A stretch of 64,000 nucleotides of DNA from Paenibacillus sp. KS-LC4 (GCF_036894955.1 NZ_CP145905.1:2188501-2252500), one strand, 5' to 3'. Shown: positions 24,293 to 33,661, numbered from the stretch's first letter. Notes: generated by a model not told the origin, from the letters alone. Numbers and translations: made by a program.

Positions 24293-25462
24293 CTAAAGCG
24301 ATTGCTTCATGGCCGCGGAGGCGGGGGCGATTGTTACGCGGTTTTTGCCGCTTTTTTTGGACGTATACATCGCTTCATCGGCGGCTTTCACCAGCTCCTG
24401 AATTTCTGCCTGCTTCTTCGCGATGCATAAGCCGATGCTGATCGTGACAATCGTCTCCAGCTCGACGCGCTTGCGAATCGATTCAGCCACCCGCTCCGGC
24501 TTCACTTTGTCGAGAGTAATGCAGGCGAGCAGCTCTTCACCGCCATATCTTCCGGCCGTTCCAATCCCCGCCGATTCCTCCTTCAAAATTTCCGAAACCT
24601 GCTTCAGCACAATATCCGCCTTATGATGGCCCTGTGTATCATTAAGTTGCTTGAAGTTGTCAATGTCGCAGAAAATAACGGCCACGCCTTTGCCGCGCTT
24701 CATGAGCTGGGCCGCCTTCATATTGAAAGTACGGCGATTATACAGCCCCGTCAAGCCATCGGTAATGGACGATTGATAGGTTGCAATAAGACGCTCAATC
24801 ACCCAATCAAACAATAGCAGAAACAGCTGGACAAAATAGACGACCGACAGCAAGTAGGCGAAAATCTGCATCCCTGGCATCGTGCCGTGAAAAGCGTAGG
24901 CATCCGCCAAATGAGCGAGCTCATATATGAAATAGGTGACGAGGCTGGCAAAATATTTCGTGTTCATATCGATACCCTTCGTATCGAGCAAAATCAGAAA
25001 GGTGACGATCAGGGCATAGAAATCAAGCCCAATAAAGTTGCCCGCTCTGCCTGCACCCGTCTCTGTACCAGCCATGGACATATACGTAATATGCAGCCCG
25101 GCGATTACAAAAGTCAGCACAAGCATCACAACAAAAGGCGTTACTTTTAAGCGGGTTCCCCGATGAGTATATAATTTCATGAAGACAAGGTTTATAATGA
25201 TAAAAGAAATGATTTGCAGCGTTGTCGCCAGCAGATGAACCCACGGCGGAATAGCAGTGCCGGCATAAGCAAGCATGGCCAGCAGCGCCTGTTGAATCAT
25301 AAAGAAGGGCAGCGTTGCATTGAGCAGTCCATACGTTCGATTGTTCTTGTAGCTGGCGCTAAGGCGCACAGACATGAATAGCATAAGAATAAGGATGAGA
25401 ATAACGCATGAGGATGCGAGCAGTTGGCCATTCGGCCCTGCTAACCAAGAAAGGATTGTCAT
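24293..25462 (-). CDS. Membrane diguanylate cyclase (GGDEF domain)
   Basis: Makes the second messenger c-di-GMP from two GTP. The first 225 residues contain about seven hydrophobic segments, followed by a complete GGDEF domain (SSITDGLTGLYNRRTF to KKSGKNRV). The active-site signature is YGGEELL (GGEEL), and the metal-binding DIDNFKQLND is present. The RxxD inhibitory site normally five residues before GGDEF is absent, so feedback inhibition through that site is not expected. Start ATG 25462. It is divergent from the GT4 gene across 225 bp. Confidence 0.92.
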   Translation of the reverse strand: MTILSWLAGPNGQLLASSCVILILILMLFMSVRLSASYKNNRTYGLLNATLPFFMIQQALLAMLAYAGTAIPPWVHLLATTLQIISFIIINLVFMKLYTHRGTRLKVTPFVVMLVLTFVIAGLHITYMSMAGTETGAGRAGNFIGLDFYALIVTFLILLDTKGIDMNTKYFASLVTYFIYELAHLADAYAFHGTMPGMQIFAYLLSVVYFVQLFLLLFDWVIERLIATYQSSITDGLTGLYNRRTFNMKAAQLMKRGKGVAVIFCDIDNFKQLNDTQGHHKADIVLKQVSEILKEESAGIGTAGRYGGEELLACITLDKVKPERVAESIRKRVELETIVTISIGLCIAKKQAEIQELVKAADEAMYTSKKSGKNRVTIAPASAAMKQSL

Positions 25463-25534
25463 TGTAAGCCCACCATATGCTCAAAATATAAAAAAATAAT
25501 AAAATTGCGCGTGTCGACATTCATCTTCTTTACA

Positions 25535-25548
25535 GAAACATACGTTCT
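25535..25548. promoter_or_regulatory. Weak LexA-like box in the GGDEF/GT4 divergent region
   Basis: AAACATACGTTC differs from the Bacillus LexA core GAACNNNNGTTC by one base and lies just after a possible -35 TTTACA (25529-25534). The remaining bases of 25463-25687 show no other signal apart from an AT-rich stretch. Confidence 0.25.
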
Positions 25549-25687
25549 ACTATATCATGTTTGATGGCAGATGAACAACGTTAATATAAGTATTATCGGC
25601 ATCATTGCCCAAAATGTGTAATCCGTTGTATTCGCCCGAATAGGGGTAATAGAGGCTTTGAGTGCAAATTTGGAGGAGATTTAAGTT

Positions 25688-26821
25688 ATGAATATTTTAC
25701 AGGCTTTATTTTTCCCGCCGGAGCAGCCGGGCGGCGTCTCTTCCATGATTCCCTATATTCAGGATCGCTTTCAGCAGATGGGATGGGAGATGGAGCTATT
25801 CTCAATTCCGAAGCGAGTAAGAGGAAAAGGGCAGGAGGAGGTGGTATTCGAAACCTTCGATTACCATGCTTTTGAGGGGGACCCGCTTGTCGATAAATAT
25901 ATTCAAACGTACCGCGATTACGTCTGGTGGACAAAGCTTAGACTGAAGAAGACTTATGATATTATTCACGCGCATCATCCGATTGCGGCGCTGGTTATGA
26001 AGCAGCTGTATCCAGACACGCCTGTCATGATGACGATTCACTCCAGCTATGAGCGCGAGCTGGTTTTGAATGGAAAAATTAAAGAAAATAGCAAGGTGCA
26101 TCAATTTTTGACCGCAATTTATGGCGAACTGGAGGCGCGTGTTGACAAGCTGCTGACAGTGTCGGAATCATTCCGCTCTTATATTTCTCCTTATGTGACA
26201 AATGCAGAGGCAATTAAGGTGATTCCAAACGGCTTTGATGAGAAGCGCTTTAAGCCGATTGCCCATGAGAATGAAGTACCCCAGCTCATTACCGTATGCC
26301 GCCTTGTGCCGGCCAAAGGCATTGATATTTTGCTTCATGGCTGTGCGGAGCTTAAGCGCAGAGGACATCCATTCGTCCTGCATATTATCGGGGATGGGCC
26401 GATCCGACCGGAGCTTGAGCAGCTTGCGGTGGAGCTTGATTTGTATGACGATATTATTTTTTACGGTTATATGCTGCATCCCGAGGAATTTATGCCGTTT
26501 TTTGATATTTTCGTACTGCCCTCGCGGGCGGAGGCGTTCGGTTCCGTATTTGCCGAGGCAGCACTATGCTGGCTTGCCCTTGTCGGAACGAATGTAGGGG
26601 GCATTTCGGAGCAAATTGACGATGGGGTCAATGGGCTGCTTGTGCCGCCAGAGGACCCGATTGCTCTTGCTGAGGCGCTGGAGAAGCTGGTCACGGATTC
26701 CTCATACCGTTACAATTTGGCGCGTTCGGGCTGGGATAAAGCAAAGCAGGTTTATTCGCTGACGCGGGTTATTGCCCAGCTGAAAAAAGTATATGTTAAC
26801 ACGCTGAACCAAGCGGAATGA
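25688..26821 (+). CDS. Glycosyltransferase family 4
   Basis: Retaining sugar transferase with the GT-B fold, 377 residues, no membrane segment. The N-terminal domain starts MNILQALFFPPEQPGGVSSMI (acceptor side), with HAHHPIAALV and MTIHSSYERE. The C-terminal nucleotide-sugar domain shows VIPNGFDEKRFKP, ITVCRLVPAKGIDILLHG, LHIIGDGPIRPELEQL, and the E-x7-E motif in SRAEAFGSVFAEA. Start ATG 25688 follows GGAGGAG. Acceptor unknown; spore-coat or cell-surface glycan formation are both possible. Confidence 0.9.
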   Translation: MNILQALFFPPEQPGGVSSMIPYIQDRFQQMGWEMELFSIPKRVRGKGQEEVVFETFDYHAFEGDPLVDKYIQTYRDYVWWTKLRLKKTYDIIHAHHPIAALVMKQLYPDTPVMMTIHSSYERELVLNGKIKENSKVHQFLTAIYGELEARVDKLLTVSESFRSYISPYVTNAEAIKVIPNGFDEKRFKPIAHENEVPQLITVCRLVPAKGIDILLHGCAELKRRGHPFVLHIIGDGPIRPELEQLAVELDLYDDIIFYGYMLHPEEFMPFFDIFVLPSRAEAFGSVFAEAALCWLALVGTNVGGISEQIDDGVNGLLVPPEDPIALAEALEKLVTDSSYRYNLARSGWDKAKQVYSLTRVIAQLKKVYVNTLNQAE

Positions 26822-26877
26822 TCTAACGCTGGACTGGCGAACGGGGCCGGAGCAGTAGACAAAGGGCAGAAGCTGTC

Positions 26878-27927
26878 CTAAGCCTCGCTCCGTCCCATTC
26901 GCTTGCGGATAATTAAATAAAGCCAGCCGAGACTAATCAGCCCGAATATGGGGTAAAGAGTGGAAAGAAGCGGCCCAAATCCGATCTGGCTTGCCATATA
27001 GCAAAACAGCAGAATAATCGTGGTGATGATCGAACGAGACCATTTTAGCCGTTCTTGCAGCTGAAGGGTAAGTCCGTAAATGTCGGCGATCAGGGTGGTG
27101 AAAATTTCGGCGAAAATCAAAAATACATAAATAAATTGCACGCCTTGCCCGAGCTGCTTGGCGATCCCTCCCATTGGAATGGCATATTGCTGAATGCCCG
27201 GCATGTGTACGGACAAGGCAATATGTCCGGCAAGCAGCATGAAGCCAATGCCGAGACCGCCGAGCCAAGAGCCGATGATGATCACTTTACGGTCCCTTAT
27301 TTCGGCTCCGAGCGGGACAAGCACTGCCTGTGACATAGATAGGTTGAAGGCCGTATATAGGAAGGGCGCAGCCCAAGCTGCCCATATGGAATGATCGCTG
27401 GCAAGCGAGATGAAGCGCCCGGCGCCTGGCGTATTGAAGGTATCAATAATAATGAGTACGGTAAACAGCAGCATGACGGGAACGACGATGGCATTGACCA
27501 TCAAAATGGATTTCATGCCTTTGCGCAGCAGGAAATAACAGGCGACAATCGTAATGAGCAGCCCGGTTTGATAAGAAATATTCCAGTTTTCATAAAAAAT
27601 AGTTCCAGCTCCCGCAAGCATAACGGCGGTAACTCCGAGCAAAATAACGAACATAAAGTGGCTGATCCATAGGCCATATTGTTCGCCAAACAGCGCCTTA
27701 TTCAGATCCTCATATGATTTGGCGCGAATATCGCTGGCAATCAGCATCATTTTGGTGCCAAGCCATATGAAGAGGACGGTTGCCAAAGCAATCGTTATCG
27801 TACCCCAATAGCCGAAACGAGTGAAAAATTGTAAAATTTCCTGCCCTGTCGCAAACCCGGCTCCAACAACAGTACCCATATAGGTGGATGCGATTTGCAG
27901 CACCTTACCCGTTCGTTTCATTATCAT
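26878..27927 (-). CDS. YkvI-family membrane transporter
   Basis: Integral membrane protein of about 350 residues with ten or eleven hydrophobic segments, related to the Bacillus YkvI family of amino-acid-type carriers. The N-terminal IASTYMGTVVGAGFATGQEILQFF is the broken first helix with the GAGFATGQE ion/substrate motif. I place the start at ATG 27927 (MIMKRTGK) after GGGGGAAGAG rather than 60 bases upstream. Substrate not known. It is transcribed toward GT4 and away from the ArsB-like gene. Confidence 0.82.
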   Translation of the reverse strand: MIMKRTGKVLQIASTYMGTVVGAGFATGQEILQFFTRFGYWGTITIALATVLFIWLGTKMMLIASDIRAKSYEDLNKALFGEQYGLWISHFMFVILLGVTAVMLAGAGTIFYENWNISYQTGLLITIVACYFLLRKGMKSILMVNAIVVPVMLLFTVLIIIDTFNTPGAGRFISLASDHSIWAAWAAPFLYTAFNLSMSQAVLVPLGAEIRDRKVIIIGSWLGGLGIGFMLLAGHIALSVHMPGIQQYAIPMGGIAKQLGQGVQFIYVFLIFAEIFTTLIADIYGLTLQLQERLKWSRSIITTIILLFCYMASQIGFGPLLSTLYPIFGLISLGWLYLIIRKRMGRSEA

Positions 27928-28044
27928 GATCTGCTCTTCCCCCGTTTCCGAACTCTTCTGCACATGCTTTATAGAAGGTATGTCCAAAACGGGACGGGCA
28001 TGACTGCAAGTTCATCTGAGTGAAGGCAGGTTGGCACATAGGCT

Positions 28045-29334
28045 ATGACTTTGATTATTTCCATTATCGTATTTATTATCACATTGACGCTTATATTGGT
28101 GAAGCCAAAAGGCATGAATGAGGCTTTAGTTGCGCTTGCCGGAGCCATTATTTTATTTGTATTACAGCTGTTAAGGCTGGAGGATGTCGTATACATCTGG
28201 GGATTTGTGTGGAATGCGACGTTTTCTTTGATTGGAATTATGATCTTTACGTCACTGCTGGATCAAAATGGTTTTTTTCGCTGGGCGGCGTTGCATATTG
28301 TGCATCGATTTTTTCATCGGCCGCTGCTGTTGTTTACGATGCTGTCGCTGCTCGCTGCGGTCATTACGATTTTTTTCAACAACGATGGAACGATTTTGAT
28401 CATGGTGCCGATTGTGCTTGAGGTAACAGCGCTGCTCAAGCTGCCGCGCAAGGGAAGGCTCGCCTATTTGCTTGGAATAGGGCTCATGGCGGACACGGCC
28501 AGCGCTCCCCTAATGATGAGCAACCTGACGAATATTTTGACGGCTGATTTTTTTCATATTCCTTTTGATCTCTACGCCACAAAAATGCTGCTGCCGGGAC
28601 TTGCGGCCATTGGCGCGACCATTGCCGTATCGCTGGCTTTTTTCGGACGGATGATCAAAAATGAGGAGAGCAGGGGTGAGATGCCAAGGGTATTTCCACA
28701 GCCTGCGACCGTGCTGGGCAATATGACGCTATTTCGGCTTTCCTGGGTCATTATCGTCATGATGATGGCCGGCTATTTGCTGTCGGAGCATTTGGGCATT
28801 CCCGCCTGCGTTATTGCGCTTGGCTGTGCCGGCATCCAATGGGCCGCTTCCGCTGTTTACAAACAGGTGGATGCCAAACAGACGGTGCTGCGCGCACCGT
28901 GGCTCATCATCGTATTTGCGCTGGCGATGAACCTGGTTGTGTACAGCTTGCATGTGCATGGGGCTGTAGCGTGGTTTCCAGACGTTATTTCGGCGGTTTC
29001 CAGCGGCTCCCCAATAGCTGGCATATTTGGATCGGGACTGCTGTTTGCCGTGCTGGCGGCGGCTATTAATAATCTTCCAGCGGTTCTCATATCATCGCTT
29101 GCGATCACCCAGGTGAACGGGCCAGAATATTTACCTTACGCCAGCCTGCTTGGAACGGCGATTGGAGCGAAGCTAACGCCCATCGGCTCGCTTGCTACGC
29201 TGCTGTGGTTGCAGCTAGTAGGTCAGGGAGGCGTAAAGGTGTTCTGGCGGGAGTATACGAAATATGGATTGCTGTTTACTCTTCCTATTTTGCTCATTGC
29301 TTTACTAGTGCTGTGGATGACCGGAGATTACTAA
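28045..29334 (+). CDS. ArsB/NhaD-superfamily (ion transporter) membrane protein
   Basis: A 429-residue protein with about eleven membrane segments in two halves. Each half contains the re-entrant signature of the superfamily: FFNNDGTILIMVPIVLE in the first and AAINNLPAVLISSLAI in the second, plus ASAPLMMSNLTNI and GAKLTPIGSLATLLW. This pattern is that of ArsB arsenite/antimonite pumps and the related YdfA proteins. No arsR or arsC gene lies nearby, so arsenical efflux is not supported by context. Start ATG 28045. Confidence 0.85.
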   Translation: MTLIISIIVFIITLTLILVKPKGMNEALVALAGAIILFVLQLLRLEDVVYIWGFVWNATFSLIGIMIFTSLLDQNGFFRWAALHIVHRFFHRPLLLFTMLSLLAAVITIFFNNDGTILIMVPIVLEVTALLKLPRKGRLAYLLGIGLMADTASAPLMMSNLTNILTADFFHIPFDLYATKMLLPGLAAIGATIAVSLAFFGRMIKNEESRGEMPRVFPQPATVLGNMTLFRLSWVIIVMMMAGYLLSEHLGIPACVIALGCAGIQWAASAVYKQVDAKQTVLRAPWLIIVFALAMNLVVYSLHVHGAVAWFPDVISAVSSGSPIAGIFGSGLLFAVLAAAINNLPAVLISSLAITQVNGPEYLPYASLLGTAIGAKLTPIGSLATLLWLQLVGQGGVKVFWREYTKYGLLFTLPILLIALLVLWMTGDY

Positions 29335-29337
29335 TAA

Positions 29338-30042
29338 TTAACTGCGGGCAAGCAGCTTAATAGACACGATTTCGCTTAATTCGGGATCAAGATCCAGCTT
29401 GAGCAGCGTCTTGCTTCCCTCATAGGCGATAATAAAGTCGCTTTGCGACGTCGGCTTGCCAAGCGCCTTAACGGCTGCTTTGGAATGGTCGCCAATTGAT
29501 ATGCCGCTCAGTCCGGTTTTTACTTTTTTATCATACACTTCAATGTAATGAATCGTGTTTTTGTCGCTTAGACCAATAGCGAAGCCGTCATATTCGTGGA
29601 CTTCAATTTTAACCTGGTTTTCCTCCTCCAGCGTGTAGGAATCGAGGGCGGCACCGAATAGCTTCGTCATGGCCGCTTTGGAATCGCCGATCGCAAGGCC
29701 GAGCAAAGCCGGCTTGGCCGCATTCCATTTTCCTTCTTCCGTTGTTTTTGCTGGAGTCGATTTATTGCTCGATAAGCCGTTTGCTGCATTCACTTCGGTA
29801 CTGACATCTACATGACCTTCTACCGCCTGATTTTGCAGAGAGCTTTGCTTTTGCTCCAGTTTGTTTTCTAAGTATGTTTTTTGCGGGCTATCCGATTGAT
29901 TGAGCACCTGGTCAGCCGTTAAGGGAGCATCTGCGCTTTGGGCCGCCTCGCTCGGCCGATCCATGCTTTGGCAGCCGGCTGTTGCAACGGCGATAGCTAC
30001 AACAGCCGCATATTTTGCAAGTCGATAAGGTGATTTCTTCAT
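29338..30042 (-). CDS. Lipoprotein of unknown function with two repeated domains
   Basis: From ATG 30042 (MKKSPYRLAKYAA) it has a lipoprotein signal with lipobox ATAGC, so it is anchored outside the membrane; 234 residues. After an acidic, Gln/Ser-rich linker (about residues 24-110) come two copies of a module beginning LGLAIGDSKAAMTKLFG and LSGISIGDHSKAAVKALGKP, similar to the DUF4309-type repeat in secreted Bacillus proteins. Function not known. The longer frame (30090) would add a hydrophilic 16-residue extension before the signal, which argues against it. Confidence 0.7.
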   Translation of the reverse strand: MKKSPYRLAKYAAVVAIAVATAGCQSMDRPSEAAQSADAPLTADQVLNQSDSPQKTYLENKLEQKQSSLQNQAVEGHVDVSTEVNAANGLSSNKSTPAKTTEEGKWNAAKPALLGLAIGDSKAAMTKLFGAALDSYTLEEENQVKIEVHEYDGFAIGLSDKNTIHYIEVYDKKVKTGLSGISIGDHSKAAVKALGKPTSQSDFIIAYEGSKTLLKLDLDPELSEIVSIKLLARS

Positions 30043-30281
30043 GTACGTCACTTTGCAGCGCTCCTCGCTTGTCATCAATGGGTGGTGCATTTATTCTACT
30101 ATAAGGTAAAACGGATGATATTGGGGAAAAGTTTCTGTTAAAGCCAAAAAAATTGGTCAAAAGACCCATTAATTCCTATGGGCGGAAACGAGAGGATAAG
30201 TTCTGTGTTTCTTATTGCGCTGCTGGCTATACCTATGGTAAGTTATCCAAAAGGAATTTTTGGTGGGGGGAAGGACATAAG

Positions 30282-30851
30282 ATGGATATTTTAAAACAAC
30301 GAATTTTGGAACAGGCTTCGGTACTGTCAACGGATGTGCTTAGGCTGGATTCTATTATCAACCACCAGGTCGATCCTGCATTAACGATGGAAATGGGCCA
30401 TGAATTTGCAAACCGCTTCGCTGGAGAGCGAATTACGAAGGTCATCACTATAGAATCTTCAGGCATCCCGTCTGCTTTTGCAACGGCTTATGTGCTTGGT
30501 GTACCGCTTGTTTTTGCAAGACGCAAAAAGACTTTAATTGCTGATAACGATGCTTATTGTGAGCGTGTCCCTTCTTTTACGAAAGGAATGGTTACCGATA
30601 TAATGGTATCCAAGCAATATTTGACAAGCGACGACCGGGTGCTGTTTATAGATGATATTATTGCCAATGGCGATGCTGCTAGAGGGCTTCTCAAAATTAT
30701 TGAGCGCTCTGGCGCAAAGCTTGTAGGCATGGGTGTTGTCGTTGAAAAATCATTTCAGGCAGGCGCGCGCACGCTGCGGGAGCAAGGGGTTCGTATGGAA
30801 TCGCTCGTTAGCATCTCCTCGCTTGAAGGCGGTCAAATTACATTTGAGTAA
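30282..30851 (+). CDS. xpt: Xanthine phosphoribosyltransferase paralogue 1 (divergent)
   Basis: Transfers phosphoribose from PRPP to xanthine (possibly guanine) in purine salvage. 189 residues from ATG 30282 after GGGGGGAAGG. The PRPP-binding motif is VLFIDDIIANGDAARG, and the N-terminal MDILKQRILEQASVL, ITIESSGIPSAFATA and FARRKKTLIADN segments align with Bacillus Xpt. Compared with copy 2 at 31594, it departs in the hood and C-terminus (VPSFTKGMVTDIMVSKQYL; GARTLREQGVRMESLVS). No guanine riboswitch can be seen upstream, although a hairpin CCAAAA-ggaa-TTTTGG (30249-30263) precedes the ribosome site. Confidence 0.88.
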   Translation: MDILKQRILEQASVLSTDVLRLDSIINHQVDPALTMEMGHEFANRFAGERITKVITIESSGIPSAFATAYVLGVPLVFARRKKTLIADNDAYCERVPSFTKGMVTDIMVSKQYLTSDDRVLFIDDIIANGDAARGLLKIIERSGAKLVGMGVVVEKSFQAGARTLREQGVRMESLVSISSLEGGQITFE

Positions 30852-30933
30852 GATGTTCCAGAACAATTGCTCTTTCCCCGCAAGTGAAATTGGCTTATAA
30901 TAAAACATAAGTGATCGAGGGGAGGCAGAAATA

Positions 30934-31254
30934 ATGGGAAATTGGTCAGCAGAATTCATGGATGTCAAATTATCCGATGCCAAAAATCATTTTGAGCGTG
31001 CATTAGATTGCAAACATACGGAATTTGATGATTTGTACCCTTATATGATTGAGCATCCGCAATTTTTCTGGTACAAAAGATATGTAGCATGGTCAGAGCT
31101 GCTTACGATCGTGAAGCTGTTTGAAGAGCTGGATCTGGAATGGCGCGAGCCGTTTAGCGAGCGTCAAGCCGAGTACATTGGCAAGCGTGTCATGTCCTCG
31201 CGCGTATTGGATGAGTGGTATGAGACAAACGATTCCAAGGAACATGTTGGCTAA
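30934..31254 (+). CDS. Small acidic protein of unknown function
   Basis: Not recognised. 106 residues, no signal peptide, no membrane segment, mostly helical by eye, rich in aromatic and acidic residues (MIEHPQFFWYKRYVAWSELL, LEWREPFSERQAEYIGKRVM). A good ribosome site, GAGGGGAGG, precedes ATG 30934, a TATAAT (30898-30903) lies 31 bp upstream, and a strong terminator follows, which supports a real single-gene unit. Confidence 0.65.
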   Translation: MGNWSAEFMDVKLSDAKNHFERALDCKHTEFDDLYPYMIEHPQFFWYKRYVAWSELLTIVKLFEELDLEWREPFSERQAEYIGKRVMSSRVLDEWYETNDSKEHVG

Positions 31255-31283
31255 GGCATACGCAGATCAATAGCATATATCAG

Positions 31284-31322
31284 CCTCAATAAACGGTTAT
31301 ACAGTTTATTGGGGTTTTTTTT
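31284..31322 (+). terminator. Terminator after the 106-codon gene
   Basis: CCTCAATAAAC (31284-31294) pairs with GTTTATTGGGG (31304-31314), followed by eight T. Confidence 0.85.
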
Positions 31323-31365
31323 CACCATATATGGGGAGTGCGGCTTGAGGGGAGGTTGCTTGTGC

Positions 31366-31590
31366 ATGGTCAGTGAGGAACTACTGGATCAGTTCCGCAT
31401 CAGCGGCGAGAAAGTGCGCGTTGTGCGTGATGGACTGGAGATGAATGACGTCATAGGCATTGTCGTCGCGTGGGATGATACTTCCGTCGTCATTCGCAGA
31501 GCTAACAGACGGGTCGTCAAGCTGAGCAGAACGTACTTGTATGAGCCGGCATCTTCGGAGCGCGGCAGCATTTTGGAAGGGGAAGTATGA
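31366..31590 (+). CDS. Small basic beta-rich protein of unknown function
   Basis: ATG 31366, ten bases after GGGGAGG, gives 74 residues. The middle (VRVVRDGLEMNDVIGIVVAWDDTSVVIRRANRRVVKL) alternates hydrophobic and charged residues as in small SH3/OB/KOW-type barrels, which often bind RNA; that is inference from pattern only. The gene ends 3 bp before the second xpt, so the two are probably translated from one message. Confidence 0.6.
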   Translation: MVSEELLDQFRISGEKVRVVRDGLEMNDVIGIVVAWDDTSVVIRRANRRVVKLSRTYLYEPASSERGSILEGEV

Positions 31591-32166
<576 letters not shown>

Positions 32167-32183
32167 AAAGCAGGGTGGTCATA

Positions 32184-32606
32184 GTGACTAGCAATCGTTT
32201 TGCAGTAGCGATACACATTATGAGTCTGCTGGATTTGGATAAGGCTGAGCGATTGACATCCGACCAAATTGCGGGCAGCGTCAACACAAACCCGGTTGTC
32301 ATTCGCCGGATCATCGGTATGCTGGCGAAAGCGGGTCTTGTGCAGACGAGTCCGGGAGTGGCTGGGGCGAGCATTACCCGCCCGCTGGACGAAATATCGC
32401 TGCTCGATATTTATCGGGCTGTACAATCGCAGACACAAGAGGAGCTATTCGCGATTCATGATAAGCCAAATCCGAATTGTCCGACTGGACGGAACATTCA
32501 GTCGTCGCTCGAAGAGGTTTTTGCTGAAGCGAGGCAGGCGATGGAAGATAAGCTTGCATCCATACGGCTGTCGCAGGTGACTCGCAGCATCGCGAGTAAA
32601 TATTAA
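32184..32606 (+). CDS. Rrf2-family transcriptional regulator, YwnA-like
   Basis: About 140 residues with an N-terminal winged helix: SNRFAVAIHIMSLLDL, LTSDQIAGSVNTNPVVIRRIIGMLAKAGLV (recognition helix region), TSPGVAGASITRPLDEISLLDIYRAV (wing and dimer helix). Only one cysteine (NPNC) is present, so an Fe-S cluster as in IscR/NsrR is unlikely and it resembles the cluster-less YwnA group. GTG 32184 suits AGGGTGG. It is 17 bp after xpt and probably in the same transcript, ended by 32605-32652. Confidence 0.85.
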   Translation: MTSNRFAVAIHIMSLLDLDKAERLTSDQIAGSVNTNPVVIRRIIGMLAKAGLVQTSPGVAGASITRPLDEISLLDIYRAVQSQTQEELFAIHDKPNPNCPTGRNIQSSLEEVFAEARQAMEDKLASIRLSQVTRSIASKY

Positions 32607-32652
32607 ACAAACAAGAGCTGTGCCTATGGAGGCTCAGCTCTTGTTTGTGTTT
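32605..32652. terminator. Bidirectional terminator between Rrf2 and TGGNR genes
   Basis: AAACAAACAAGAGCTG (32605-32620) pairs with CAGCTCTTGTTTGTGTTT (32635-32652, one mismatch). T-rich on the plus side (TTTATTT) and A-rich before it, so it can end both converging transcripts. Confidence 0.8.
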
Positions 32653-32684
32653 ATTTAATTCAAAAGAGCAAAAGTGTTCGGTTA

Positions 32685-32954
32685 TTAACGCATGCCGCCA
32701 GTACGGTTGCCACCAGTACGGTTGCCGCCAGTACGGTTGCCGCCAGTACGGTTGCCACCAGTACGGTTGCCGCCAGTGCGGTTGCCGCCAGTGCGGTTGC
32801 CGCCAGTGCGGTTGCCACCAGTGCGGTTGCCGCCAGTACGGTTGCCGCCAGTGCGGTTGCCGCCAGTACGGTTGCCGCCAGTACGCATGCCGCCAGTGCG
32901 GTTGCCACCAGTACGGTTACCCCCAGTACGCTGTGAGCTTTCAATGTTAGACAT
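32685..32954 (-). CDS. TGGNR pentapeptide-repeat protein
   Basis: ATG 32954, 8 bases after AAAGGGG, gives 89 residues: MSNIESSQR followed by 16 uninterrupted TGG(N/M)R units, 14 with Asn and 2 with Met, then stop. The DNA is a 15-bp tandem array that differs between copies almost only at wobble positions (GGC/GGT, CGC/CGT), which points to selection at protein level on this strand. No signal peptide. The protein is strongly basic and Gly/Asn-rich, predicted disordered, with RGG-like chemistry. Role unknown: nucleic-acid binding, spore or coat matrix, or condensate scaffold are guesses. Because of the 15-bp period all frames on both strands are open here. Confidence 0.65.
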   Translation of the reverse strand: MSNIESSQRTGGNRTGGNRTGGMRTGGNRTGGNRTGGNRTGGNRTGGNRTGGNRTGGNRTGGNRTGGNRTGGNRTGGNRTGGNRTGGMR

Positions 32955-33079
32955 GTGCATTTCCCCTTTCGACTTCATAAGATACTATATGAAGCAAAAC
33001 TATCATTTGTAACGAGACAATTGATTGTTTTATAGATTAAAAAATCCATTTCATTATTCTTCAGGAGGTGCTCTATGAA

Positions 33080-33655
33080 ATGAGTGAAAATCCAATATTA
33101 ATATCTTTCCCTGAATCATTTGAAACAGAGCGCTTGCTCATTCGGGCTCCGCAGTGGGGGGATGGCATTTTTTGCAATGAGGCGATTGGAGAAAGCCTGG
33201 AGCAGCTAAAGCCGTGGATGCCATTTGCACAAACGATGCCTACGATAGAGCAATCGGAAGCTTATGTGCGGAAGGCCCGGTTGAATTTTTTGGAGCGAAC
33301 CGATTTGCCGCTGCATTTGTTCGATAAGCAGACAGGTGCCTTCGTTGGCAGCAGCGGATTGCATCGGTTCGACTGGGATGTGCGGAGGTTTGAAATCGGC
33401 TATTGGCTTAGAACGTCGCGCCTCGGCCAAGGCTTGATGACGGAGGCTGTGAATGGAATTACTGATTTTGCTATTCAGGAGCTGAAGGCTAGCCGAATCG
33501 AAATTCACTGTAATGAGATGAACCGCGCCAGTGCGCGAGTAGCGGAGCGAGCGGGCTTTACGTTGGAGGGTGTTTTGCGAAGGTCTGCCCGCGAACAAAC
33601 AGGCGAGCTTGCAAATGCTTGTATCTATGCGAAGGTCAAAGGCTATGAATTTTAA
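33080..33655 (+). CDS. GNAT N-acetyltransferase, RimJ/RimL-like
   Basis: 191-residue acetyltransferase: FETERLLIRAPQWGDG at the start, HLFDKQTGAFVGSSGLHRFD, the acetyl-CoA loop region FEIGYWLRTSRLGQGLMTEA and the C-terminal NRASARVAERAGFTLEGVLRR. It resembles YdaF/RimL-type ribosomal-protein or small-molecule acetyltransferases. AGGAGG precedes; ATG 33080 is in frame, while the nearer ATG at 33075 runs into a stop after two codons and overlaps this start. Confidence 0.85.
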   Translation: MSENPILISFPESFETERLLIRAPQWGDGIFCNEAIGESLEQLKPWMPFAQTMPTIEQSEAYVRKARLNFLERTDLPLHLFDKQTGAFVGSSGLHRFDWDVRRFEIGYWLRTSRLGQGLMTEAVNGITDFAIQELKASRIEIHCNEMNRASARVAERAGFTLEGVLRRSAREQTGELANACIYAKVKGYEF

Positions 33656-33661
33656 AATGCA

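Noticed and set aside
28045..29334. Arsenic resistance operon
   Set aside because: The membrane protein is ArsB-like, but no arsR, arsC or arsA lies nearby and neighbours are unrelated.
30091..30281. Guanine riboswitch before the first xpt
   Set aside because: The conserved purine-aptamer core and the long P1 closing pairs are not visible; only short unrelated hairpins are present.
30153..30281. N-terminal extension of the first xpt
   Set aside because: The frame is open upstream by chance; family length and a strong ribosome site place the start at 30282.
32690..32935. CRISPR array
   Set aside because: The repeat units are contiguous 15-mers without spacers and there are no cas genes.
32692..33012. 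Plus-strand open frames over the 15-bp repeats (PPVRL-type and others) as genes
   Set aside because: A 15-bp period keeps all frames open. Only the minus-strand TGGNR frame has a ribosome site, and copies vary at its wobble positions.
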